IMG/VR virus record: IMGVR_UViG_3300020392_000016
Coordinates: 1-60,880 of that record
Direction: 5' to 3' (one strand)
DNA: 60,880 bases
From: a virus
How positions within the stretch are numbered: the stretch's first letter is position 1; each line of letters starts with the position of its first letter. The notes under the pieces were generated by a model, which saw only the letters and a program-made list of their open reading frames with translations, had not been told where the DNA came from and did no database searches. Positions 42,682 through 51,234 of this stretch are shown here, piece after piece. Position numbers and translations under genes: made by a program.

Positions 42682-45093
42682 ATGGCAGTAACTCATAAAA
42701 AGACAGTAAATTTCTCAGGAGTAGCAGGAGGAGGTCAAGCAAACTATGATTGGCAAGACCCAAGTGTTAACTGGATAACATGGCCACCAACTCAAGTTGG
42801 AGCTACCGATGAGTGGGAGTTTGTTGTCGCATCAAATAGTGGAATTCAAAGACAGACTACAATTGAAGTAAGACATTGGGATTATGCTAATGATAATTCA
42901 TTAACAGATTCTTTTACTATTACACAAGCGGCAGCGCCGGCGGTGCCAACCTATACTAGTTTATCAGGGACACCAGATCCAGCTAATGAAGGTCAAGTAG
43001 TTACATTTACAGTACAAGGTACAGATTTATCAGCTGGTACAGTACCATATACATTAAGTGGTAGTGGTATAAATGCTAGTGATATTAACGGTGGTGTATT
43101 ATCTGGTAATATCACGATGGCAAATACTACTGGTAATAACTGGGAAGGTACTCTACAAGTAACTCTAACGAATGACCAAACACAAGAAGGTACTGAGAAT
43201 TTAATTTGCTCATTAGGTGCAACTGACTCTAATGGTGTTGCAACTGGTGGTTTTACAACTAATGTACAGGTCAACGATACTAGTACTCAACCTAGTACAG
43301 TTTCAATTGAATTACAGTGGTTTGAGAGTACAGCAACTTCAGGTAACTGGCAAGTATCAGGTTCTTCAGTTTCATCTGGTACAGTTACAAATGAGACGTC
43401 AACTGCAATTGCATCTAATTTTGATGCAGCTCCAGGTGAAGTAATACAATTTACAATTACTGGTACTACTAATGGAACTGACTTTACATCAGTTGGTGGT
43501 GCTGACATAATTACAATTTCATCTCAATCTGCTAGTGGTAGTTTAGTTTCAGAAAACTTAGTAAACCAAGATTCGATTTCATTCGTTTATCAATATACAG
43601 TTCCTGCAGCTAATGAAACAAAAGGTGTAACATTTGCAGCTGAGACTCTACCTGATGCTGGTAATAATCAAATATGGGTAACATCAGGTGTAGACGATCC
43701 ATCTACTAATACTACAACGGGTGGTACAGGTCAGATGGCTTATACTCTGAATAATAGTGCTAACAATCCACTGCCTTTCGAAATAAGAGTTAAATTAGAC
43801 CCAGATGGTGCTTTAGCAGATACAGGACTAAACCCAGAAATTTATTTCGCATCTGATGCGGCAGGTACACAGGCTACCGTACCATGGTTCGTAGAACTTG
43901 ATAGTATAGATAACAACCACACAGATGCCGATGGTGCAAATGCAGAGGTAACCTTTACTGAAGGAGTTGTCTCAACCCCAGGTGGAGGAACTCCATCAGG
44001 CTTTACTGGTACTCCGGCACCGGTGTCTCCGTCCCCGACTCCGACGGCTGAACAATATGGTGGCTCACCGGGAGCTTCACCAATGGCAGGACCACAACCT
44101 CCAGCTGGAAGTAACAATCAATGTTACATAATTATTAAACACCCAGGAGATCCTGCTAACTATGTCTCAATCAACTATACAGGTTCAAGTCAAGTAACTA
44201 CTACTCAGGCAACTACGCCTCCTAGTTCAGAAACTTTTAACTGGGATAATTCATACACTCAAACTGCACCAGCATTTATGGATTGGGATACTACAACTGG
44301 TGAGAATAGACAACCATTCTCATGGACTGGTGGTACTCTATCAGGTGGTACTGCAGCACAGAGTGATTTTAACTGGTATAACTGGACTGGATTACAATCC
44401 GCTGCCGTAACAGTTAGAAACGCTTCTGATACAGGTGCTCACGCAGGTGGACCAGGTGTTGCTGTTTTCAACTTCCAAGAAGATGGAACTAATCCAGGAC
44501 AACAAGGACCGGAGCAAAATGGTGTCATGTTCGATGGAACTGAAGGAGGTACTAGTGTTACACTTGTAAATTCTACTCCAGGTATGTGGGTATCATTGAT
44601 GGCTTCTTGTCACGTTGCAGGTACAGTAATGAATTTAGCTGATGGTAGTACAAAATTAGTTGAAGACCTACAGGTTGGAGATGTACTTAAATCTTATACA
44701 ATCCCAGGAAAAGGTGAAGATGAGAATAAAGACCCATGGCAAACATATAGTTCTCAATTAAACCAATGGACTACAACTCCAACAACTGCTACAGTTGCTA
44801 GTAAGGCAAGTTCATCATGGGGAAGTTACATCAACTTTAATGAAGGTTTAACTAAAGTAACAAGTGAACACCCAGTTCTAGTAAAATCAGCTGGTAATGA
44901 TATTACATTTAAACAAGCAATGAATGTTGTTGTAGGAGATTCATTCTTCGTTAACGATGCATGGGTAGCAATTACATCAGCAGAAACAGTAACTGAAAAC
45001 ATAACTGCATATAAGATTGACGTAGAACCTGCAGATGTTTATGTGGCCGATGGCATACTATGGCATAATGGCCCTAACATTGGAAAAGAATAA
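42682..45093 (+). CDS. Virion protein: BACON-like, Calx-beta-like and C-terminal Hint domain
   Basis: An 803-residue protein. Residues 5-88 are BACON-like (KKTVNFSGVAGG, NWITWPP, DSFTITQA). Residues 92-195 look like a Calx-beta domain (SGTPDPANEGQVVTFTV, TQEGTENLI). Ser/Thr/Gly-rich beta domains and a Pro-rich stretch (residues 440-475) follow. From residue 643 a Hint (hedgehog/intein) domain is clear: C643 in SCHVAGTVMNLADGSTKLVE, DLQVGDVLKSY, block B TSEHPVLV, MNVVVGDSFFV, and the ending DVYVADGILWHNG with H795-N796. The +1 residue is Gly, and only 7 residues follow Asn, so protein splicing is not expected. N-S acyl shift and cleavage or ligation at C643 is the likely chemistry. Confidence 0.82.
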   Translation: MAVTHKKTVNFSGVAGGGQANYDWQDPSVNWITWPPTQVGATDEWEFVVASNSGIQRQTTIEVRHWDYANDNSLTDSFTITQAAAPAVPTYTSLSGTPDPANEGQVVTFTVQGTDLSAGTVPYTLSGSGINASDINGGVLSGNITMANTTGNNWEGTLQVTLTNDQTQEGTENLICSLGATDSNGVATGGFTTNVQVNDTSTQPSTVSIELQWFESTATSGNWQVSGSSVSSGTVTNETSTAIASNFDAAPGEVIQFTITGTTNGTDFTSVGGADIITISSQSASGSLVSENLVNQDSISFVYQYTVPAANETKGVTFAAETLPDAGNNQIWVTSGVDDPSTNTTTGGTGQMAYTLNNSANNPLPFEIRVKLDPDGALADTGLNPEIYFASDAAGTQATVPWFVELDSIDNNHTDADGANAEVTFTEGVVSTPGGGTPSGFTGTPAPVSPSPTPTAEQYGGSPGASPMAGPQPPAGSNNQCYIIIKHPGDPANYVSINYTGSSQVTTTQATTPPSSETFNWDNSYTQTAPAFMDWDTTTGENRQPFSWTGGTLSGGTAAQSDFNWYNWTGLQSAAVTVRNASDTGAHAGGPGVAVFNFQEDGTNPGQQGPEQNGVMFDGTEGGTSVTLVNSTPGMWVSLMASCHVAGTVMNLADGSTKLVEDLQVGDVLKSYTIPGKGEDENKDPWQTYSSQLNQWTTTPTTATVASKASSSWGSYINFNEGLTKVTSEHPVLVKSAGNDITFKQAMNVVVGDSFFVNDAWVAITSAETVTENITAYKIDVEPADVYVADGILWHNGPNIGKE

Positions 45094-45104
45094 GATATAT
45101 AATA
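45094..45104 (+). promoter_or_regulatory. Putative late promoter (GATATATAATA)
   Basis: An exact copy of the box, immediately after the stop codon of the Hint-domain gene and 27 nt before the acidic protein gene. Confidence 0.6.
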
Positions 45105-45131
45105 ATATATTATTAAACAAAACTAGTAAAA

Positions 45132-45806
45132 ATGGCTAAAAAAATACTATCATTTGAAGAATATCAAGTTCAACTTAAAGCTGAACAAGATAACGTAGAT
45201 ACTACAGAAGAAGTAGAAAACGAAGAGTGTCCTTGTGGAACAGACGAAGACGGCAACTGTATAGAGTGCGAAGACGATGTAATCGTTACGGCTCCAGTTG
45301 AAGACGACGATGAAGACGAGGATGACGACGAAATAGAAGACGAAGAGGATGATGACGACGATGATGATGATTCTGATGAAGATGATGACGATGATGAAGA
45401 CGATGATGATGAAGAAGATGACGATGAAGAATCTGACGAAGAAGAGTCTGAAGAAGCTCCTGAAGAAGGTGGCGAAGAAGCTGCTCCAGAAGGAGGAGAA
45501 GAAGCACCAGCAGTAGAAGCTCCATCTGTAGAGGAAATGTTAAAAGAGTCTTACGCTAAAGTTAAAGAAGCTGCAATTGCTTACGAAAATGACGATTACC
45601 AAGACCACACATTAGAAATGTATATGAAAGAGAATGCAGCTCTAATTGCTACTCTTGCTACACAAGCAATGGAAGAGGGTTATGGTGAAGTTAAAGAGAC
45701 TGAATTAACTCAAGAAATGTACGAAGCACATTGTAACGAGATGAAAGAAGCTTATGTTAAGAAAATGGATGAGCTTAAAGAAGTCTACGGTGCATCAAAA
45801 GAGTAA
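45132..45806 (+). CDS. Highly acidic prohead-core-like protein
   Basis: A 224-residue protein. The N-terminus MAKKILSFEEYQVQL resembles a targeting peptide. CPCGTDEDGNCIEC (34-47) has four Cys able to bind a metal. Residues 55-125 are almost only Asp and Glu. The C-terminal 85 residues are helical (VEEMLKESYAKVKEAAIAYE, MYEAHCNEMKEAYVKKMDEL). An acidic core protein next to basic internal proteins recalls T4 prohead core proteins such as gp67 and gp68. The role is inferred from charge and context. Confidence 0.6.
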   Translation: MAKKILSFEEYQVQLKAEQDNVDTTEEVENEECPCGTDEDGNCIECEDDVIVTAPVEDDDEDEDDDEIEDEEDDDDDDDDSDEDDDDDEDDDDEEDDDEESDEEESEEAPEEGGEEAAPEGGEEAPAVEAPSVEEMLKESYAKVKEAAIAYENDDYQDHTLEMYMKENAALIATLATQAMEEGYGEVKETELTQEMYEAHCNEMKEAYVKKMDELKEVYGASKE

Positions 45807-45813
45807 TAGAACT

Positions 45814-46440
45814 ATGAAATACATCAAGTCGATAAACGAATTAAAAGAGGCTAGACAGGCTCCTGCTAAGAGATTATTTAAAGACGTTGTCAAAGGCAAC
45901 ACTACTTCTATTGAAGGTCAAAAGATCTCTAAGGAGATGGCGCAAGCTGCATTAGACTGGTTTGACAGATCTGTATATGCTAGAAAATATGCAAATCAAG
46001 TTCAAAAGGCTGGTATGGGTGCAGTAGCTCCACTTATTTTCGGTGACTATTGGGGTATTAAGAAGACTATAAGTCGTAAACTAAAAGACGAATTCAAAGG
46101 ATTACAAGACGTATATAAGAGAGAAATGTCTGAGTCAGTATTAAATGAGTCGGATGCAACTCCTACCATGATGTTAGCACAAGAAATTGACGGTGCTGAA
46201 TATCACATGGCATTTTCAGATGGCGGCATCAATGTAGATGCTAGATCGACTAAGAGAACCTGGGACGATGGTGTACCAGTACTTAAATATATTGCAAGAG
46301 CACCTAAGAAATCAGTAGAAATACCGAAGGGTAAATTTGAGGTAGTTATTGATGACAAATACGGGTGGTATTACTGGCAGAATAAAGGTACTTGGTATGG
46401 TATGGAACAGGATGGCGAAACACCCCCATTTGAATACTAA
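45814..46440 (+). CDS. Putative capsid-targeted two-domain protein
   Basis: A 208-residue protein. I chose ATG at 45814 because it yields MKYIKSINELKEAR with I-N-E at 7-9. ESVLNE at 107-112 splits the rest into a basic helical part (AKRLFKDVVKGN, GIKKTISRKLKDEFKGL) and a beta-rich C-terminal part (MMLAQEIDGAEYHMAFSDGG, GWYYWQNKGTWYGM). It starts 7 nt after the acidic protein gene. The internal site is the third ESV[VIL]NE in this region. Confidence 0.68.
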   Translation: MKYIKSINELKEARQAPAKRLFKDVVKGNTTSIEGQKISKEMAQAALDWFDRSVYARKYANQVQKAGMGAVAPLIFGDYWGIKKTISRKLKDEFKGLQDVYKREMSESVLNESDATPTMMLAQEIDGAEYHMAFSDGGINVDARSTKRTWDDGVPVLKYIARAPKKSVEIPKGKFEVVIDDKYGWYYWQNKGTWYGMEQDGETPPFEY

Positions 46441-46468
46441 GCAGGCACACATTTTAGAAACTTTTAAG

Positions 46469-46506
46469 AAAGTCTATGTATAATTATTGTAAACATAGAC
46501 TTTTTT
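46469..46506 (+). terminator. Rho-independent terminator
   Basis: The stem AAAGTCTATGT / ACATAGACTTT with an AT-rich loop is followed by T residues. It ends 3 nt before the next start codon, so it may also act as an attenuator or operator for the deaminase gene. Confidence 0.75.
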
Positions 46507-46509
46507 AGT

Positions 46510-47016
46510 ATGCCAAGAATTCCCGTAGATTTAATTTACATGCAGATGGCTTATCAAGTAGCCAAGCTCTCGTACGCTAAACGTAGGCGCGTTGGTTGTA
46601 TTATCGTGAAAGATACACAGGTAATTGCAACTGGGTATAACGGTACGCCACATGGCTTTGAAAACGACTGTGAAGAGATGCAGACTAGAGAGATAGAGAA
46701 TGAAAATCATAGAAAAGTACTAGAAGAAAAAGGCTATGAGTGCGAAGACACATGTTGTCACAAAGAGGTAACTAAAAGAGAGGTATTACATGCAGAGTCT
46801 AACGCTCTAGCAAAAGTAAGTAAGTCTACACTCTCATCAGAAGGCGCAGATATGTATGTAACTACATGTCCATGTTTCGACTGCGCAAAATTAATTATTC
46901 AAGCAGGTATTAAAAGAGTATTCTTCTCAGAAGACTATCGAGATATGTCTGGTATTGCTCTATTAGAAAAGGCAGGTATTGAAGTAAATGAGGTAATATC
47001 TTGGAACGCGGAGTAA
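46510..47016 (+). CDS. dCMP deaminase (ComE-like)
   Basis: A 168-residue protein. The zinc site is H94-A-E96 (VLHAESNAL) and C122-x-x-C125 (TCPCFDCAKLI). The N-terminus RRRVGCIIVKDTQVIATGYNGTPHGF is the family's nucleotide pocket. An insert with C54, C78, C82, C83 and H84 probably holds a second zinc, as in T4 dCMP deaminase. It converts dCMP to dUMP for dTMP synthesis. It overlaps the helicase gene by 16 nt. Confidence 0.93.
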   Translation: MPRIPVDLIYMQMAYQVAKLSYAKRRRVGCIIVKDTQVIATGYNGTPHGFENDCEEMQTREIENENHRKVLEEKGYECEDTCCHKEVTKREVLHAESNALAKVSKSTLSSEGADMYVTTCPCFDCAKLIIQAGIKRVFFSEDYRDMSGIALLEKAGIEVNEVISWNAE

Positions 47017-48731
47017 GTCAAATTATTGATGACTCACTAAAAGCAAATAAATTTGGTGAAGGTTTCTCATTCAGAGAAGGACAGAGAGAAGTCGTTGAGG
47101 CTATCTGTAATCACTATCTTGAAGATCCAGAAGGCACGGTTATCCTAGATGCTCCAACTGGAAGTGGTAAATCACTAATTGCTATGTGGTGCGCGCACAT
47201 TCTAAAAGAACTCGGTAACCGAGGTTATCTCGTCACATCTGACCTAATGCTACAAGATCAGTATGAAGAAGATTTCAGAAGACTAAAACTGGATTGGCCC
47301 AGTATCAGAGGAGTAGACAACTATGAATGTAATGTAAATGGTCTCACGTTCTCTCTAGCAGACTGTAAGATGAAAGGTATTGGATATGAAGCTGCAGAGA
47401 AACTTTCATGCTGGAACACTTGTGGGTATCTACAAGCCAGAAAGCGCGCGAAGGAGCTACCTGTAGCTCTCTTCAACTACTCATATTATCTAATACAAAG
47501 GAATTATGTAGAAGACAAGATGATAGATCAGGGTAGGGAAGTACCTTTTACACAGAGAGACTTTGTATTCTTTGATGAAGCACATAAGGTAGACAATATA
47601 GTACAGTCACACTTCTCACCTAGATTAGAGACCAGTACACCTAAGATATTTAGAGAGGTAAACAAATTCGTACAGAAACATGCAATCAATGCTGCCTGGG
47701 TATCTGAGAACAGAATAGCTGATATTGTCGACCGCTTAATGCGGGAAGACGATCACCAGGAGTTAATGAGGCACATTGGAGAGTTCAGAGGTATTGCGGT
47801 CATTTATCGCCGAGTCCAGTCAGCGGCCCTACTCCAAAGTAAGATGAGATTTAAACATGGTGAGGTTCCTAGAGAATGGCAAACTTTTTTTGGACGAATG
47901 GACAGACTAAAAGACATTTGGTGCAAGTTTGATGACTATCATGACATAATTAAAGAACTCGGCACTGATGCAATCGTTATTAATCGAAAAGAGAACGAAA
48001 CTCAATTCTTATGTTTAGAAGAAGCAATGATGATTGATAAATTCTTACAGAAGAAGAGTGGTTTTAAAGTCTTTATGTCAGCAACATTAGGTGATATTAG
48101 ATCTTATGCGAGACATACTAAAATGGGTAATGCGAAAGTTATCAGAATGAATAACAATTTTTCCTACGAAAAATCTCCCGTGGTTTTCATCAATAGGCAC
48201 AAATTATCTTTTAGAGAACGCGAACAAAATCTCCCCAAGGTAGTAAAGACACTTGACAAGATCTTGGAGAAACATAAAGGACAAAGTGGAATTATTCACG
48301 CCGGTTCCTATGATTTCATGAACTACATCAATCAACATTCTAAACATAAATTCAGTTTTATCACCTATGATGTAGCGAAAGAAAGACAGGCCGCAATTAG
48401 AAACTTTAATGAATTAGATGGTAAAATACTTGTAGGTCCCTCTCTGTTGGAAGGTTTAGACTTAAAAGATGACAAATCTAGATTTCAGATTTTCTTTAAA
48501 GTACCCTATCCAAGTTTAGGTGACCCACTTGTAAAAGCAAAGATGTCCGCGTTTGCTGATTGGTATGATTGGAAAACAGGCATTGCAATACAACAAGGAG
48601 CTGGTCGTAGTATCAGATCCAAAGATGATTGGGCAGTAACTTATATTTTAGATGCGTGCTTTAGAAGCTTGATAAATAAAAAAGGGTTGTTTCCCCCATC
48701 TTTTGAAGAAAGACTTAAAACAATATACTAA
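47001..48731 (+). CDS. DinG/XPD-like superfamily 2 helicase with Fe-S cysteines
   Basis: A 576-residue protein with a TTG start; the next Met lies beyond Walker A. Walker A is DAPTGSGKS (50-58) and the DEAH box is FFDEAHKV (191-197). Four Cys between them (C110, C122, C137, C141) have the spacing of a DinG/XPD iron-sulphur domain. Motif VI is QQGAGRSIRSKDDW. Helicases of this family unwind DNA 5' to 3', including R-loops and damaged substrates. It is coupled to dCMP deaminase, giving a DNA metabolism pair. Confidence 0.92.
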   Translation: MERGVSQIIDDSLKANKFGEGFSFREGQREVVEAICNHYLEDPEGTVILDAPTGSGKSLIAMWCAHILKELGNRGYLVTSDLMLQDQYEEDFRRLKLDWPSIRGVDNYECNVNGLTFSLADCKMKGIGYEAAEKLSCWNTCGYLQARKRAKELPVALFNYSYYLIQRNYVEDKMIDQGREVPFTQRDFVFFDEAHKVDNIVQSHFSPRLETSTPKIFREVNKFVQKHAINAAWVSENRIADIVDRLMREDDHQELMRHIGEFRGIAVIYRRVQSAALLQSKMRFKHGEVPREWQTFFGRMDRLKDIWCKFDDYHDIIKELGTDAIVINRKENETQFLCLEEAMMIDKFLQKKSGFKVFMSATLGDIRSYARHTKMGNAKVIRMNNNFSYEKSPVVFINRHKLSFREREQNLPKVVKTLDKILEKHKGQSGIIHAGSYDFMNYINQHSKHKFSFITYDVAKERQAAIRNFNELDGKILVGPSLLEGLDLKDDKSRFQIFFKVPYPSLGDPLVKAKMSAFADWYDWKTGIAIQQGAGRSIRSKDDWAVTYILDACFRSLINKKGLFPPSFEERLKTIY

Positions 48732-49319
48732 ATGGCATATAACTTACTTATTATAGACGATTTCTACAATAACCCTGACGAGGTAAGAGCATTTGCACTA
48801 AAACAAGATTTTGGTGTGAAAGGTAATTATCCAGGTCAGAGAACAAAACCATTCCTATCAGATTCTGGTAAAGAATATATTGCAAAACATTTAAGAGCAA
48901 TACATGGTGAACCTGAATTCCCTGAAAATGAAGATAGTTATTGCGGAGCATTTCAATTTACCACAGCTAGAGATAGAACTTGGATCCATGCAGATGGTTG
49001 GAACAAATGGGCAGGCGTATGGTATGGAACTCCTAACGCACCTCTATCTGGTGGTACAGGTATATTTAGACACAAAGCAACTGGTTTAATCAAAGCACCT
49101 CGTTTAGCAGATGGTACTACAAATAAAGAGCTTTTAGATGAAATTTATTTAGATGCTCAAGATATGACTAAATGGGAAATGGTAGACCGAGTAGGTAATG
49201 TATACAACAGATTAGTATTATACCATGGTGATTTATTTCATGCCTCTTTAGATTATTTTGGCAGAGATATTAATGATGGTAGATTATTTCAAACTTTTTT
49301 CTTTAACACTAAAAACTAA
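48732..49319 (+). CDS. DUF6445-like 2OG-Fe(II) oxygenase-fold protein
   Basis: A 195-residue protein. LLIIDDFYNNPDEVRAFALK and GNYPGQRTKP match the DUF6445 opening. H86-x-D88 (TWIHADGW), then LSGGTGIFRHKATG, H170 (YHGDLFHAS) and R184 (DGRLFQTFFF) supply a plausible iron and 2-oxoglutarate site. The family is related to prolyl-hydroxylase-type dioxygenases. It starts at the base after the helicase stop. It is the third dioxygenase-like protein in the window, but far from the fibres; its target is unknown. Confidence 0.75.
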   Translation: MAYNLLIIDDFYNNPDEVRAFALKQDFGVKGNYPGQRTKPFLSDSGKEYIAKHLRAIHGEPEFPENEDSYCGAFQFTTARDRTWIHADGWNKWAGVWYGTPNAPLSGGTGIFRHKATGLIKAPRLADGTTNKELLDEIYLDAQDMTKWEMVDRVGNVYNRLVLYHGDLFHASLDYFGRDINDGRLFQTFFFNTKN

Positions 49320-49322
49320 ATC

Positions 49323-49544
49323 ATGGGCTTCAATAAATTAAACTTACCAGACCTAGATGTATTAAAAGAACAATTAGCACAATGGGGCAAAGATGACTTC
49401 ACAGCTTATTGGAAAAACCTCTTTGAAAGAAGAGATGCTATCTGTGGTCCACCCGAATCACATGACTTTATTAAACTTTTTCTAAATCGTGAGTATAATT
49501 ATAGAAAGACTGGTCAAATTGAGTTTGACTTTGATGAAGTCTAG
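49323..49544 (+). CDS. Small hypothetical protein
   Basis: A 73-residue protein (MGFNKLNLPDLDVLKEQLAQ, FTAYWKNLFERRDAICGP, TGQIEFDFDEV). It follows the DUF6445-like gene by 3 nt. Leu/Asp-rich and helical at the N-terminus. No family is recognised. Confidence 0.6.
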   Translation: MGFNKLNLPDLDVLKEQLAQWGKDDFTAYWKNLFERRDAICGPPESHDFIKLFLNREYNYRKTGQIEFDFDEV

Positions 49545-49560
49545 TTTTAAAAACAATAAA

Positions 49561-50160
49561 ATGACACAAGAACAAGAAACTATCGAACAAACAAAACCTA
49601 AAATGTATGTTTGGTCAAGGACTGAACGTGCTGGAGACATTGTAACTGTAGATACTACTGATGGTGATTTCACTATATTTACAGATGGTACTAGAATTAA
49701 TTCTAGTTTGATGAATGAGTTTTTAATGGAGGCTGCAAATGATGCACAAGCAGCTGCTATTGCACAACCATTCGTAGACGTTGAAGAGTCAAAAGGACTC
49801 TCAGATATTAAAGAACCACAGAGAGATCCAGACCCAGTAGAAACTGGAACAGTTAACGTGATGTTAGAGATGCTAAGAAAGATTAGCGCTAAGAATACTC
49901 TAACAATGCCTATCGAATTAAATTTACCTTCCAATGAAGTATATTCACTATTTAAAGATCAGATGGATGTTACAGAAGAAGAGTTAAATGACCACATATT
50001 AGAGCTCGTACTGAGCCAGATAGATAACTTACAAGAACAATTAAAGCCTCAGGCAAAAGAATTTATTAACGATTACTACAATGGCAGAACAACAAAAAAG
50101 CGTGTCAATAGAAAAGACACAGGAAGCTCCGCAAACACCGGGCCCGATATTACTTACTAG
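49561..50160 (+). CDS. Hypothetical protein, possibly tail-associated
   Basis: A 199-residue protein. I prefer ATG at 49561 because translation from 49489 would overlap the previous gene heavily. The middle is acidic (VDVEESKGLSDIKEPQRDPD). The helical segment NVMLEMLRKISAKNTL precedes a conserved-looking MPIELNLPSNEVYSLFKDQM. The last 27 codons overlap the next gene in another frame. No family is recognised; position before baseplate genes hints at a morphogenesis role. Confidence 0.6.
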   Translation: MTQEQETIEQTKPKMYVWSRTERAGDIVTVDTTDGDFTIFTDGTRINSSLMNEFLMEAANDAQAAAIAQPFVDVEESKGLSDIKEPQRDPDPVETGTVNVMLEMLRKISAKNTLTMPIELNLPSNEVYSLFKDQMDVTEEELNDHILELVLSQIDNLQEQLKPQAKEFINDYYNGRTTKKRVNRKDTGSSANTGPDITY

Positions 50161-50512
50161 AAGACAGAGAAGATTTTACCTAAAGCAACAAGGTGCTTTA
50201 AAGTATATGAAATCTTTGAGCTTTAATGATAAAGCAGAGCTAAGAAGACAGAATATAGAGAACGGTAGAAAGTTACATCAACAACATCTGGATATTATTG
50301 AAAAAAGAAATCATGAGATGTTAGAAGAAAAGTTAGTTTCTCTAAAAGAAAGTTGGACTGCTATCGGTTACAATAAAGAAGAGCAAGATAAATTAGAAGA
50401 GGCTTGGGCTTTAGGTGTTGTAAAAGATAAAGAAACTTATAGAGCTGACAGAAAGAAAGCTAAAGCCTTATATAAAGAAGTGAATGCTTCTTTTCAGGCT
50501 AGAAAAAAGTAA
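50081..50512 (+). CDS. Hypothetical basic helical protein
   Basis: A 143-residue protein overlapping the preceding gene by 80 nt. A shorter start at 50207 (MKSLSFNDKAELRRQ) would avoid the overlap and cannot be excluded. The sequence is Lys/Glu/Arg-rich, with long helices (RRQRRFYLKQQGALKYMKSL, ETYRADRKKAKALYKEV). No family is recognised. Confidence 0.55.
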   Translation: MAEQQKSVSIEKTQEAPQTPGPILLTRRQRRFYLKQQGALKYMKSLSFNDKAELRRQNIENGRKLHQQHLDIIEKRNHEMLEEKLVSLKESWTAIGYNKEEQDKLEEAWALGVVKDKETYRADRKKAKALYKEVNASFQARKK

Positions 50513-50518
50513 AACAGA

Positions 50519-50842
50519 ATGATTACGATTTCAATAGAACCAGCTGACAACGGTGTTGTCAAATTTTTGATTGATGATAATGTCAATGGTGGAGGTGAAG
50601 AATATACTTCCAGAATTGTATATGAATTTGAAGGCATCGCTGGTAGAGCTAATCAGATTAAATTTTTAAAAGATCTTGTTTTAGACTTAGGTCTATCGAC
50701 AGGCTCTGATTTAGATAAAGACAAAATCGTAATTAAATCTGAGTGGGGAACACAGTATGTTCCTAATGAAGCAGAAATTAAAAACAGGATCTCACAATTA
50801 GAAAAAGAATTAAAAAGGTTGAGGTCTAAAGACAAGAAATGA
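50519..50842 (+). CDS. Small hypothetical protein
   Basis: A 107-residue protein: a beta-rich N-terminus (MITISIEPADNGVVKFLIDD, TSRIVYEFEG) and a terminal helix of charged heptads (EIKNRISQLEKELKRLRSK), probably a coiled coil. It is coupled to the next gene (ATGA). No family is recognised. Confidence 0.6.
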   Translation: MITISIEPADNGVVKFLIDDNVNGGGEEYTSRIVYEFEGIAGRANQIKFLKDLVLDLGLSTGSDLDKDKIVIKSEWGTQYVPNEAEIKNRISQLEKELKRLRSKDKK

Positions 50843-51234
50843 CACTACAAATAGAAGGTGTTTGGTGTAAAACTAGGACTGAGTTTGAGAAATTAGCTAA
50901 GTCTGGTGATTATGATTTGACTATATCCTATTTTGATATTGTAAATAGATTAGTCAAGAGTGACCCTTATAGCAAGGAACCATCAGATGTTATTGTTTCT
51001 CTTTATATTAGAAAGCTAATACAAAAGCTAATTACTGATAGAGAAGGAGAAGCTAAATTGCTTTACATGTTTAAAAACTTAGATGGCCCTGCCGTACTAA
51101 ATTTTAAACATTTTATCGCAGATCTGACTGGAGATCCATTTAATCTAGATTTAATTATTATCAACAGATGTGACTATCCTAAAAGGGGAGTGCTCAGTAA
51201 ATTTGATAATGTTAGATTTATAGACCATGATTAA
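50839..51234 (+). CDS. Hypothetical helical protein
   Basis: A 131-residue protein (VWCKTRTEFEKLAKSGDYDL, VIVSLYIRKLIQKLITDREG, HFIADLTGDPFNLDLIIINR). Overlaps on both sides (4 and 8 nt) show that it belongs to an operon running towards the baseplate genes. No family is recognised. Confidence 0.6.
   Translation: MTLQIEGVWCKTRTEFEKLAKSGDYDLTISYFDIVNRLVKSDPYSKEPSDVIVSLYIRKLIQKLITDREGEAKLLYMFKNLDGPAVLNFKHFIADLTGDPFNLDLIIINRCDYPKRGVLSKFDNVRFIDHD

Noticed and set aside
42682-45093. A true splicing intein
   Set aside because: The residue after the terminal HN is Gly, not Cys, Ser or Thr, and only a short peptide follows, so there is no C-extein to join.
45286-45525. Minus-strand His/Leu/Arg-rich open frame
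   Set aside because: Shadow of the poly-Asp/Glu codons of the acidic protein.
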